Source: an uncultured Draconibacterium sp. (GTDB lineage: Bacteria > Bacteroidota > Bacteroidia > Bacteroidales > Prolixibacteraceae). Taken from it: DNA of 64,000 nt. The stretch's first letter is position 1. Every line of letters begins with the position of its first letter. Location of the stretch: contig NZ_OY776414.1 in the NCBI RefSeq assembly GCF_963675585.1, positions 1,467,001 through 1,531,000 on the forward strand, given 5' to 3'. The notes under the pieces were generated by a model that saw only the letters and a list, made by a program, of their open reading frames with translations, had not been told where the DNA came from and searched no databases. The position numbers and the translations under genes were made by a program. Below are positions 16,809 through 24,683 of this stretch, in pieces.

Positions 16809-18455
16809 ATGAGAAAAATAATTCAATTAATATTCTTACTGATTTTTCTGACTCCTGCAGTTTTTGCAGGAAATAAGTCGGAAAAAATCGGAGACGTAAT
16901 AGCCAGCGGAAGATGGGTTAACTATTCCGATGGTTATGTGACAATTCCTACGTACAAAGAGGGAGAAGACAACCAGAAAGAAGATCCAACAACCGTTAAG
17001 CGTTTTAAAACACTTACGTTTGAAGAAAACGGATCTTTTGTATTGGATTCGGCCAAACAACGCTATTCAGGGCATTACAAAGTAATTGATAACAGCGTAG
17101 CGCTTACATTTAATTCTGTGCCGATTACACATTTACGTGTAAATACCGACCCAAATCAATCGAATGGTTACAATACGACTTCGGACATGGTTAAATTGCC
17201 AAACCGTACACTGTCGCTAACGGCAGACGGCAAACTGGCAGGTGACGGAAGCAGCTATAAAAACTATAGCGGCGCAGTATCCGGATTATTTAACTTTTAC
17301 GAATTTTCGGGTTTTGCCAACGTTTCATGGGGTAACCTTATTATGATGTTGGTAGGTTTTGTATTTCTGTTTCTGGCAATAAAATACGATTTCGAGCCCA
17401 TGCTTTTAATCCCAATTGGTTTTGGTATTTTGGTAGGTAACATTCCGATGTTTCAGGTTACCGATTTCAACCTTAAACTGGGAGTTTACGAGCCGGGGTC
17501 AGTACTAAATATTTTATATCAGGGAGTTGTACAAGGTTGGTATCCGCCATTAATTTTCCTTGGAATTGGGGCAATGACTGACTTTTCATCATTGATTTCG
17601 AATCCAAAACTAATGTTGTTGGGTGCGGCTGCTCAGATAGGTATTTTCCTAACCTTCTTAGGTGCTATTTATTTAGGTTTTGCTGCGCCGGAAGCTGGTG
17701 CTATTGGTATCATTGGAGGTGCCGACGGTCCAACTGCGATTTTTATTTCGTCTAAACTCGCAAACGGGATGAACGTACTCGCTGACGGGACAACGGTGAA
17801 AAACCTGATCGGACCAATTGCGATTGCTGCTTATTCGTACATGGCCTTGGTTCCCGTTATTCAGCCTCCTGTAATTAAGTTAATGACAACAAAAAGAGAA
17901 CGGTTGATAAAAATGAAACCTCCGCGTGCGGTATCAAAACTTGAAAAAGTTCTGTTCCCAATTGTTGGTTTAATACTTACTGCATACATTGCTCCATCGG
18001 CACTTCCACTTATCGGTATGTTGTTCTTTGGTAACTTGTTAAAAGAATCGGGTGTTACAAAACGTTTGGCAAATACTGCGGCAAATCCATTAATTGATGT
18101 AATTACCATTTTATTGGGTATTACAGTTGGAGCTTCAACTCAAGCCGATGTATTCTTAACTCCGGCATCGATTAAAATCTTTGCATTAGGTGCAGGTTCG
18201 TTTGTAATTGCAACAGCAGGTGGTGTTGCAGGCGCAAAAATCATGAACTTATTCCTGAAGAAAGAAAACAAGATCAATCCAATGATTGGTGCTGCCGGGG
18301 TTTCTGCAGTGCCAGATAGTGCACGTGTTGTACAAACCATGGGATTAAAAGAAGATCCAACCAACCACTTGCTTATGCATGCAATGGCACCTAACGTTTC
18401 GGGTGTTATCGGTTCTGCAGTTGCAGCTGGTATTTTGTTGAGTTTCTTAATGTAA
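16809..18455 (+). CDS. mmdB: Methylmalonyl-CoA decarboxylase beta (Na+ pump) subunit with N-terminal extension
   Basis: Residues from about 168 to 548 match OadB/MmdB, the membrane carboxybiotin decarboxylase that exports Na+. Motifs are FANVSWGNLIMMLVGFVFLF, GIGAMTDFSSLISNP, AIGIIGGADGPTAIF, GASTQADVFLTPAS and GVSAVPDSARVVQ. Typical proteins begin at the FANxxWGN segment. This one has about 165 extra residues, starting with a signal peptide (MRKIIQLIFLLIFLTPAVFA) and followed by a lipocalin-like beta-rich periplasmic region (ASGRWVNYSDGYV, KTLTFEENGSFVLDSA, YSGHYKVIDNSVALTF). It lies 18 bp after mmdC and ends the operon at a strong hairpin. Confidence 0.95.
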   Translation: MRKIIQLIFLLIFLTPAVFAGNKSEKIGDVIASGRWVNYSDGYVTIPTYKEGEDNQKEDPTTVKRFKTLTFEENGSFVLDSAKQRYSGHYKVIDNSVALTFNSVPITHLRVNTDPNQSNGYNTTSDMVKLPNRTLSLTADGKLAGDGSSYKNYSGAVSGLFNFYEFSGFANVSWGNLIMMLVGFVFLFLAIKYDFEPMLLIPIGFGILVGNIPMFQVTDFNLKLGVYEPGSVLNILYQGVVQGWYPPLIFLGIGAMTDFSSLISNPKLMLLGAAAQIGIFLTFLGAIYLGFAAPEAGAIGIIGGADGPTAIFISSKLANGMNVLADGTTVKNLIGPIAIAAYSYMALVPVIQPPVIKLMTTKRERLIKMKPPRAVSKLEKVLFPIVGLILTAYIAPSALPLIGMLFFGNLLKESGVTKRLANTAANPLIDVITILLGITVGASTQADVFLTPASIKIFALGAGSFVIATAGGVAGAKIMNLFLKKENKINPMIGAAGVSAVPDSARVVQTMGLKEDPTNHLLMHAMAPNVSGVIGSAVAAGILLSFLM

Positions 18456-18475
18456 GAATTTCAATACAAGCATAT

Positions 18476-18519
18476 AAAAAGGTTTCATCAGTCAACTGAC
18501 CGATGAAACCTTTTTTTTT
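18476..18519 (+). terminator. Bidirectional intrinsic terminator after the mmd operon
   Basis: The stem AAAAAGGTTTCATC (18476-18489) pairs with GATGAAACCTTTTT (18502-18515), with an inner CAGT/ACTG hairpin. A T-run follows on the plus strand and on the minus strand as well. It serves the mmd operon and probably the convergent gene at 18547. Confidence 0.92.
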
Positions 18520-18546
18520 GCGTCTTACACACAACTAAACAAAACG

Positions 18547-19056
18547 TTAATTCACTGCCCATCGTTCGCTTGGATCACCCGGGAACGAGACTGTTTTCCA
18601 CGAAAATTTGAAAACGCGTGGCTCCACCAAACGACTAAAATCTTCATACTTTAACTGAATGATTTCAGTGTGGTTACCTGCATTAAATGAAATATTTTCA
18701 TCTTCGGCAAGCGTCTCGGCTACGAATACATCCATATCGTATAAATTTCCAAACGGTGGCATTGCCCCAACTTCACAGTCGGGGAAAAAACGGTTAAATT
18801 CTGCTTCTGTTGCCAAAGCAACCTTCGGAGTTCCAAAAATCTCTTCCAACTGTTTAAAATCAACCTGGTACGAAGCAGGCAATACTGCCATAGCCATCTT
18901 ACCATCAATTTTCACGATTACTGTTTTTGCAAATTCCTTTCCCGAAACATGTGTTTTTGCTGCTATCTCCTGAGATGTGTAGGCATTGGAATGTTTTATG
19001 GTAACATACTTTACCTTCTTTTCATCAAGAAATGCTTTAAGTTTTTTTACTGGCAT
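18547..19056 (-). CDS. YbaK/ProX-family aminoacyl-tRNA deacylase-like protein
   Basis: The 169-residue protein belongs to the YbaK/EbsC superfamily, whose members hydrolyse mischarged aminoacyl-tRNAs. Family features are [24 protein letters not shown], a GAMPPFG turn with the conserved glycine and prolines, and [17 protein letters not shown] near the C-terminus. The invariant lysine is probably K44 in FAKTVIVK. It is a stand-alone domain, convergent with the mmd operon. Substrate tRNA is not predictable. Confidence 0.88.
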   Translation of the reverse strand: MPVKKLKAFLDEKKVKYVTIKHSNAYTSQEIAAKTHVSGKEFAKTVIVKIDGKMAMAVLPASYQVDFKQLEEIFGTPKVALATEAEFNRFFPDCEVGAMPPFGNLYDMDVFVAETLAEDENISFNAGNHTEIIQLKYEDFSRLVEPRVFKFSWKTVSFPGDPSERWAVN

Positions 19057-19557
19057 GATAAATTTTTTAAAGGTTAAAGTGATTCACATACATAACAATT
19101 TATCGTATGTCAAATAGAAAAGTGTTGTAGTTCTTTTTTACATGATTCTTGCCTTTTTAGTTTCAATCTTGCCTGCCAATTCTTGTTCTATCATGTGCAA
19201 ATAGGAATATAATTTAAAATGTTTTTAGGAGGAAATAAATTATTTTCGAACAAATGAGTCATACATTCAGAATATATTTATGTTAATTATACCAGACCGT
19301 AGAACTTAAAAAAGAGGTATAAAATCAGAAAATCTGGCAAAAACACTGTATTGAGCTCCTTTCCAATTGCCAAAGAAATAGTGATAAAATCTTTCTGTCT
19401 CCTACTCTTTTCTTTCGTTTTAATAAATAATTGCATCTTTTATAAACGGAGCTTGCTTTATGTAAACCACTGCGAATCAGGTTAAAATATATTAAGAGTT
19501 ATTTGTATTTATTTACACTTTGATTGTAACTTGTATAACAATCTAAAACTTACCTGT
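19057..19557. other. AT-rich intergenic region with no supported gene
   Basis: This region of about 500 bp lies between divergent genes. No ORF with coding character, tRNA, clear hairpin or repeat was recognised. It presumably carries the promoters for both flanking genes; the string TTTACACTTTG at about 19511-19521 is only a loose match to the -7 motif. Confidence 0.5.
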
Positions 19558-19809
19558 ATGAAAGGCGTCCACACTTATTCCATTTTAGCGCCAGAAATTA
19601 GTTTTCCGGTTCTAAAGTTTGATGAATACCTGAGTTTACTAATCCAGCATTTTCTTTTAGCCTTAGTTCTGTTTTTCGCCTTTTTCTTATTAGCCATAAT
19701 CATTTATTACACGGTATGCTATTTTCTATTGATTTGGACCAATACAAAAAGTTATTCTAATAATTACCGAAAGAGAAATATATCCTTTGAATTCACCGGA
19801 AAAGTTTAG
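19558..19809 (+). CDS. Small single-pass membrane protein, unknown function
   Basis: I start at the ATG at 19558 (MKGVHTYSILAPEISFPV), giving 83 residues; an upstream TTG at 19531 would add nine. There is one strongly hydrophobic helix (about 33-60, FLLALVLFFAFFLLAIIIYY…) and a basic C-terminal tail (NTKSYSNNYRKRNIS). It is followed after 5 bp by a secreted protein gene and may be its operon leader. I do not recognise a family. Confidence 0.6.
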   Translation: MKGVHTYSILAPEISFPVLKFDEYLSLLIQHFLLALVLFFAFFLLAIIIYYTVCYFLLIWTNTKSYSNNYRKRNISFEFTGKV

Positions 19810-19814
19810 CTGGA

Positions 19815-20384
19815 ATGCATAAAAAATTACACATCCGCATTTCCCTGACACTCATTCTTATAATCAGCCTTACACTTCTTTTTACTCATAAAATTAATGC
19901 ACAGGAACAAATCGTTCATGGCAAAGTATACGCTTTCAAAAATCTTGAACTGGTTAATATTCAGGTGAAATCGAAGAAAACAAAACAGGAAGTAATTACA
20001 ACATCAGAAGGTGCATTTGTAATAAGTTGCAGTAAAAAAGATAAACTCATTTTTTGCGGCAGTGGTTTTGAAAGAACTACCCATAGAATTTCAAACGCGG
20101 AGGAAGTTAGCATTAAAATGATTTTTAAAGGCGGTACAACTGATATTGCGAAAGCGGTAAGGGGAGAACATACATCAAACGAAGCCTTGGTTTTTGCAAT
20201 CGATAATTATTCAAATTACAACACGTACACTGAACCCTATAATTCCAAAAGTCTTTTTCTACAACAACACCATTCAAAACAGGAACAGGAATTTTCGTAC
20301 GAATTTTCTCAACTCAATATATTTTCCCCCGGTTACTATTCGAACATAAATCTTAAAAATTACAAGTATTCAATTCACAAATGA
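19815..20384 (+). CDS. Secreted protein with carboxypeptidase-regulatory-like domain
   Basis: The 189-residue protein has a signal peptide ending at KINAQEQ (about residue 30). Residues about 32-110 look like a CarboxypepD_reg beta-sandwich (VHGKVYAFKNLELVNIQVKS, TTSEGAFVISCSKKDKLIFCGSGFE). The C-terminal half is rich in Tyr, Asn and Ser and shows no recognised domain. Such small proteins with the TonB-receptor N-terminal fold but no barrel are common in Bacteroidota. Its stop overlaps the next frame's upstream region, consistent with an operon. Confidence 0.75.
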   Translation: MHKKLHIRISLTLILIISLTLLFTHKINAQEQIVHGKVYAFKNLELVNIQVKSKKTKQEVITTSEGAFVISCSKKDKLIFCGSGFERTTHRISNAEEVSIKMIFKGGTTDIAKAVRGEHTSNEALVFAIDNYSNYNTYTEPYNSKSLFLQQHHSKQEQEFSYEFSQLNIFSPGYYSNINLKNYKYSIHK

Positions 20385-20419
20385 TGAGTAGAAATACCCA
20401 TCGACTAAAACTTTACATT

Positions 20420-21208
20420 ATGAAAAAAATTCTAGCTCTATCGATTCTTATTCTTACCTCAACTGGTATTTTTTCTCAGGAAACAGATCAAACATTGTAT
20501 CTACTTTTTGAATTCATGCATGTGGAAGACCAAAACAACGACGATTACCTTGCAGTTGAATCTTTTTGGACCGAGATACACAAACAACGTGTAGCCGACA
20601 ACAACATCTTAGGTTGGGATCTTTGGCAACTTATTCCTTCCGGATCACGACAAGGTTCGCAATACATGACGACTACACTTTATTCAAGCCTTGAAGCTTT
20701 ACTTACAGGAATACCTGATGGCAAATTTCAGGACTACATGAACAAAGCTTACCCGAATAAAACGGATGATGAAATTAATGCAATGATGGCAAAAACAGTT
20801 ACATCGCGCGACATTGCGCACCAGGTATTTTGTCGTGAAATAAATACAACAAAAGGTGATTTTGACATGAAAATCGGAACCATTGTAGCGATGGATGTTA
20901 TGAAACAATTAGATGATAGCTATGCAAAAGCAGAAGCTGAGATTTTTAAATCATGGCATCAGGAAATGGTGGATAAGGGACAGAAAGGAAGCTGGGGTCT
21001 AATACAAATCATTCTGCCAACCGGAAGTGAAGCATACGGCACACATCTAACATACAGTATGTATGGAAATATGGCACAACTGGCAACATCAATGGAAACC
21101 TGGGGCGATGAAATGGATATGCTTACTCAACTTGCAGTTCAGGAAGGACTAAAAACACGCGACTGGAAAGAAGTAAAAATTGGAAAATTAATTATGATGG
21201 TAAGGTAA
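20420..21208 (+). CDS. Secreted protein with two dimeric alpha/beta-barrel-like halves
   Basis: The start at 20420 gives a good signal peptide (MKKILALSILILTSTGIFSQ); the in-frame ATG at 20381 adds 13 non-hydrophobic residues. The 262-residue protein seems to contain two related halves: LYLLFEFMHVEDQNNDDYLA…ESFWTEIHKQRV…GWDLWQLIPSG and IVAMDVMKQLDDSYAKAEAEIFKSWHQEMV…SWGLIQIILPTG. The alternation of strand, long helix, W-rich strand is like stand-alone ABM/dimeric alpha-beta-barrel proteins. No catalytic motif is recognised. It heads a run of short genes (20420-22059). Confidence 0.72.
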   Translation: MKKILALSILILTSTGIFSQETDQTLYLLFEFMHVEDQNNDDYLAVESFWTEIHKQRVADNNILGWDLWQLIPSGSRQGSQYMTTTLYSSLEALLTGIPDGKFQDYMNKAYPNKTDDEINAMMAKTVTSRDIAHQVFCREINTTKGDFDMKIGTIVAMDVMKQLDDSYAKAEAEIFKSWHQEMVDKGQKGSWGLIQIILPTGSEAYGTHLTYSMYGNMAQLATSMETWGDEMDMLTQLAVQEGLKTRDWKEVKIGKLIMMVR

Positions 21209-21222
21209 ATATAAAACACGTA

Positions 21223-21615
21223 ATGATGAATAATTTAGAGACATTAAAACACGGGTACCAGCTTTTTGCTGAGCACAATATTGAAGGAGTTCTGGCAATG
21301 TATCACGACAATATTGTTTGGGATATGTGCACCGGCTATCCTTTTGTTGAAGGCGATGGCAGACTAATAGGACATCAGGCAGTTGTAGAAGGTGTTTTTG
21401 CAAAAATACCAGAACACTACGATAACTTTAATATCGAAGTCTCAGATTTTGTTGATGGAGGAGATAAAATTGTGATGGTAGGCTTTTATACCGGAACATG
21501 GAAAGCTACCGGCAAAAAGTTTAAAGCAAATGCCACACATACATGGACTTTTAAAGATGGAAAAGCTGCAGCATTTTTCCAGGCCGTTGATACCGCTGAA
21601 ATTATAAATCCTTAA
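21223..21615 (+). CDS. SnoaL/NTF2-like protein
   Basis: The 130-residue protein has the NTF2-like cone fold pattern: LKHGYQLFAEHNIEGVLAMYHDNIVWDM, GHQAVVEGVFAKIPEHYDNF, DKIVMVGFYTGTWKATGKKF and ATHTWTFKDGKAAAFFQAVDT. No signal peptide is present, unlike its two neighbours. Such proteins may be isomerases or simple binding proteins; the substrate is unknown. It lies 14 bp after the previous gene and 12 bp before the next. Confidence 0.85.
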   Translation: MMNNLETLKHGYQLFAEHNIEGVLAMYHDNIVWDMCTGYPFVEGDGRLIGHQAVVEGVFAKIPEHYDNFNIEVSDFVDGGDKIVMVGFYTGTWKATGKKFKANATHTWTFKDGKAAAFFQAVDTAEIINP

Positions 21616-21627
21616 AATTTGAACAGT

Positions 21628-22059
21628 ATGAAAAAATTATTATTGGCATCTGCTATCGTACTATTTTGTGTAACTTTTACAATGGCGCAAGACGATTTAA
21701 AGCCTGCAAAATATGAAAATGTTACCTGGCACAATATTGTTAAAGTTGATTTTAAACCAGGACAGGTTGCTCGCGCAAAAGAAATTATCAAAATTTACGA
21801 AACAGCTGGTGCTGAAGCAGGAACAACAGGACCTGAAAAATTTTGGTTCGAGACAGGAAAATACGATCTGATGTTGATTTGGAAAATGGAAAACGGACCA
21901 TCAGCAATGGAGTGGCAACGCTCTGAAAACAACATTAAATGGAGAAATGCATTGATTCAACAACTTGGTTCTGAAGAAAAAATGCAAGAACTGCAGAAAG
22001 AATATTCAAGTTTGATTTCATCGTCAACCAATGACATATGCAGAAAAGAAATAAAGTAA
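21628..22059 (+). CDS. Secreted small alpha/beta protein, unknown function
   Basis: The ATG at 21628 gives the signal peptide MKKLLLASAIVLFCVTFTMAQ; an upstream in-frame TTG at 21619 is less likely. The mature domain (about 120 residues) has WHNIVKVDFKPGQVARAKEIIKIY, EKFWFETGKYDLMLIWKMENG and a final long helix. This again suggests a dimeric alpha/beta-barrel fold, as in the gene at 20420. It is the last gene before a hairpin terminator. Function unknown. Confidence 0.75.
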   Translation: MKKLLLASAIVLFCVTFTMAQDDLKPAKYENVTWHNIVKVDFKPGQVARAKEIIKIYETAGAEAGTTGPEKFWFETGKYDLMLIWKMENGPSAMEWQRSENNIKWRNALIQQLGSEEKMQELQKEYSSLISSSTNDICRKEIK

Positions 22060-22118
22060 AATGTTTAAATCCATTTTACTCTTTTGGCGTATACACATAT
22101 TAAATTGAAATAAATTTT

Positions 22119-22166
22119 AGCCTGTCGCTTATAAAATAAATCCGTCTTTTATCCGACAGGCTTTTA
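22119..22166 (+). terminator. Likely terminator after the 20.4-22.1 kb gene group
   Basis: The 9-bp stem AGCCTGTCG/CGACAGGCT (22119-22127 with 22154-22162) has a 26-nt loop and is followed by TTTT. The long loop makes it a weaker call than the other terminators. Confidence 0.55.
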
Positions 22167-22192
22167 TACTATTAATGTAAAAAAATGTAAAA

Positions 22193-22786
22193 ATGAAACT
22201 TACACACATTTTATTCTTTGTAGCGCTGTTTTTTACGCTTGGTCTCTCTTCCTGTTCAAACACGACTAAAGAAAGCTCCGAAAAAACGCAGGAAGTTGCT
22301 GTACAAACAGAGGAAGACATTATTGTTCGTGGTAAATATCTTGTTGAAACGATGGGATGTCACGACTGCCATTCTCCCAAAAAACTTGGGCCAAACGGAC
22401 CAGAAATAATCCCCGAATTAATTTTATCAGGCTATCCGGCAGAGCGGCCAATTGTTAAGTTTAGCGATCCGATGATTAAGCAGGGATTTGCAATGTTTTA
22501 CCCCGACCTTACAGCAGGTGCCGGGCCCTGGGGAGTATCATTTGCAGCCAACTTAACACCCGATGCCACCGGAATAGGCACCTGGACGGAAGAACAATTT
22601 AAAAAAGCATTAACCGAAGGAAAATTTAAGGGACTTGATGGTACGCGTATGTTATTACCGCCTATGCCCTGGTTTAATTTAACCGAAATGAAAGATGAAG
22701 ATGTTCATGCCATTTTTACCTATTTGAAAAGTATAAAACCCATCCAAAATGTAGTACCGGCACCAATTCCTCCCGACCAAATGTAA
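22193..22786 (+). CDS. Lipoprotein cytochrome c
   Basis: The 197-residue protein has a lipobox (LGLSSC, Cys21) and one haem c site, CHDCH at 56-60, near the N-terminus. A possible methionine ligand lies in MLLPPMPWFNL. The C-terminal segment DEDVHAIFTYLKSIKPIQNVVP is typical of cytochromes associated with dehydrogenases. It would be anchored to a membrane facing the periplasm and pass electrons from an oxidoreductase. The zinc alcohol dehydrogenase downstream uses NAD(P)H, so it is not an obvious partner. Confidence 0.92.
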   Translation: MKLTHILFFVALFFTLGLSSCSNTTKESSEKTQEVAVQTEEDIIVRGKYLVETMGCHDCHSPKKLGPNGPEIIPELILSGYPAERPIVKFSDPMIKQGFAMFYPDLTAGAGPWGVSFAANLTPDATGIGTWTEEQFKKALTEGKFKGLDGTRMLLPPMPWFNLTEMKDEDVHAIFTYLKSIKPIQNVVPAPIPPDQM

Positions 22787-22899
22787 TTAACAAGCGAAAT
22801 GAATCCTTGAAAAATTGTGGATACGAGCCACTACACTAATAAAACGGGCGACACTTAATAGACATACAAGTAAGAAACTAAAATTTAATTAAGAAAATT

Positions 22900-23250
22900 A
22901 TGAAACAAATTCATTTGACAGCAAAATTCAATATAAACGATGGAAAAATTGAAGAGTTTAAAAGTATTGCATCGAAATGTGTCGCAGCGGTTTCGAAAAA
23001 CGAAAAAGGGAAAGGTTCTTTACAATACGAATGGTTTTTTAGTAAGGATGATAAGGAATGCCATGTTTTGGAGACCTATTTAAATTCAGAAGCCTTTATG
23101 GGGCATATGGGAAATGTGGGAGAATTACTGGGGCAACTTTTACAGATTTCAACATTAAGCGGAGATATTTATGGAGATGTATCGGATGAAGTAAAGAGCG
23201 CGTTAAATGGATTAGATGTCAAGTCGTATTCTTTTTTTATGAAGTCATAA
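22900..23250 (+). CDS. Antibiotic-biosynthesis-monooxygenase (ABM) fold protein
   Basis: This cytoplasmic protein of 116 residues has a typical ABM/dimeric alpha-beta-barrel pattern: IHLTAKFNINDGKIEEFKSIASKCVAAV, GSLQYEWFFSKDDKECHVLETYLNSEAFMGHM. Members include quinone and haem monooxygenases and many of unknown role. There is no signal peptide, in contrast to the related-looking proteins at 20420 and 21628. Flanking gaps of 113 and 184 bp suggest separate transcription. Confidence 0.82.
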   Translation: MKQIHLTAKFNINDGKIEEFKSIASKCVAAVSKNEKGKGSLQYEWFFSKDDKECHVLETYLNSEAFMGHMGNVGELLGQLLQISTLSGDIYGDVSDEVKSALNGLDVKSYSFFMKS

Positions 23251-23434
23251 TTTTTTGACGTGAAATAAATCTCCTCGAATTAAGAATCCAAAATATTAGT
23301 TGGAATGAACTGATATGGATTTTGACCCGGGAAGATCTGCTAACTCTTATTTACACGAATCGATGTTGATCTGAATGGAATCCGGTTTTCCCATAATCCA
23401 TTGATTGCAGGAAGTTTAAAAATAAAATAAAATT

Positions 23435-24442
23435 ATGAGAACAGTAAATGCCTATGCAGCCGATGGACCGGGTGCTAAACTAAATCCCTTTCAATATGAA
23501 TTACCAGATATTGGTAGTGACCAGGTAGATATTAAAGTACATTATTGTGGTATATGCCACTCTGATTTAAGTATGATTAAGAACGAATGGGGAATGACAC
23601 AATTTCCAATTGTTCCGGGTCACGAAGTTATTGGAGAAGTAGTTTCAGTGGGAAGTGAAGTTAAAAATATTAAACAACACGATTTGGTCGGACTTGGGTG
23701 GAATTCAGCCTCGTGCATGCATTGTAACCAATGCATGGATGGAAGCCACCACTTGTGCCAAAGTCTGGAAGGAACAATTGTAGGGCGTCACGGTGGGTTT
23801 GCCGATTACGTGCGATGTCACTGGTCATGCGCTATTCCACTTCCGGAAGGTATTGATGTAAAAAAGGCCGGCCCACTTCTGTGCGGAGGAATAACAGTTT
23901 TTAACCCTATAATTTTAGCAGGCATAAAACCAACCGATAAAGTGGGAGTTATTGGCATTGGTGGTTTGGGTCACATGGCGCTAAAATTCTTAAATAAATG
24001 GGGTTGCGAAGTCATTGCCTTTAGCTCGAACCCGGATAAAAAAGATCAAATTCTGGCCATGGGTGCCACCAAAGTAATCAATTCAAGAGATCCAGAGCAG
24101 CTGGAAAGTATTGCAGGAAGTTTAAATTTTATTTTAAACACTACAAATGTAACGCTCGATTGGAATTCTTATTTAATAGCGCTTGCACCCAAAGGCAGAT
24201 TTCATAATGTAGGCGCGGTACTTGAGCCCATGGCTATTCCAACATTTACACTTTTAGTAGGTGAAAAATCGGTTGGCAGTAGTCCAATTGGAAGCCCAGC
24301 CTTAGCTCGTACCATGCTAGAATTCTGTGTTCGACACGATATTTACCCAATGGTAGAAGAGTTTCCTATGGAAAATGTGAATGATGCCATTGAGCATTTA
24401 GAAAGTGGAAATGCCAGGTACAGGGTGGTTTTAAAAATTTAG
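23435..24442 (+). CDS. Zinc-dependent alcohol dehydrogenase (NADP-type, YahK/CAD-like)
   Basis: This 335-residue medium-chain dehydrogenase has catalytic-zinc ligands in CGICHSD (C38) and GHE (about H60-E61). The structural-zinc cysteines lie in CMHCNQCMDGSHHLC, and the Rossmann motif is GVIGIGGLGHMALKF. The sequence pattern (PIVPGHEVIGEV, GRHGGFADYV, SSPIGSP) places it with the broad-specificity aldehyde-reducing YahK/cinnamyl-alcohol-dehydrogenase group. It would reduce aldehydes with NADPH. It stands alone and ends at a hairpin. Confidence 0.93.
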   Translation: MRTVNAYAADGPGAKLNPFQYELPDIGSDQVDIKVHYCGICHSDLSMIKNEWGMTQFPIVPGHEVIGEVVSVGSEVKNIKQHDLVGLGWNSASCMHCNQCMDGSHHLCQSLEGTIVGRHGGFADYVRCHWSCAIPLPEGIDVKKAGPLLCGGITVFNPIILAGIKPTDKVGVIGIGGLGHMALKFLNKWGCEVIAFSSNPDKKDQILAMGATKVINSRDPEQLESIAGSLNFILNTTNVTLDWNSYLIALAPKGRFHNVGAVLEPMAIPTFTLLVGEKSVGSSPIGSPALARTMLEFCVRHDIYPMVEEFPMENVNDAIEHLESGNARYRVVLKI

Positions 24443-24518
24443 TTTTCCAAACTTTTCTTCATGAAATGAGTTAAAAGTATTTTTTGCAATTATCAGGTGT
24501 AACCCTGAAACTAAAATG

Positions 24519-24559
24519 AAGCCGAATGAATAGTTAATTGCGAATCATTCGGCTTTTAT
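24519..24559 (+). terminator. Terminator of the alcohol dehydrogenase gene
   Basis: The 11-bp stem AAGCCGAATGA/TCATTCGGCTT (24519-24529 with 24545-24555) has a 15-nt loop and is followed by a T-rich tail. Confidence 0.8.
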
Positions 24560-24574
24560 TTTAATCAAATAATT

Positions 24575-24594
24575 CCTCGTGGCTTGCCACGAGG
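24575..24594. repeat. Short perfect palindrome, hairpin element
   Basis: CCTCGTGGC and its complement GCCACGAGG (24575-24583 with 24586-24594) are separated by TT. It lies between the terminator of one gene and a larger hairpin serving the convergent gene, and resembles dispersed intergenic palindromes. Confidence 0.6.
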
Positions 24595-24614
24595 TTTCCT
24601 TATATTCTCCGCTG

Positions 24615-24660
24615 AATTTCACCCTTCTGTCTGTCGAAAGACTGACAGAAGGGTGAAATT
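24615..24660. terminator. Very long hairpin downstream of guaC
   Basis: The perfect 17-bp inverted repeat (24615-24631 with 24644-24660; arm begins AATTTCACCC) encloses GTC-GAAA-GAC, so the stem continues to a GAAA tetraloop. It lies 24 bp beyond the guaC stop. There is no T-run, so it may stabilise the 3' end or be a mobile palindromic repeat rather than a classical terminator. Confidence 0.55.
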
Positions 24661-24683
24661 ATTGATTTATGAAGGAAGTACTG

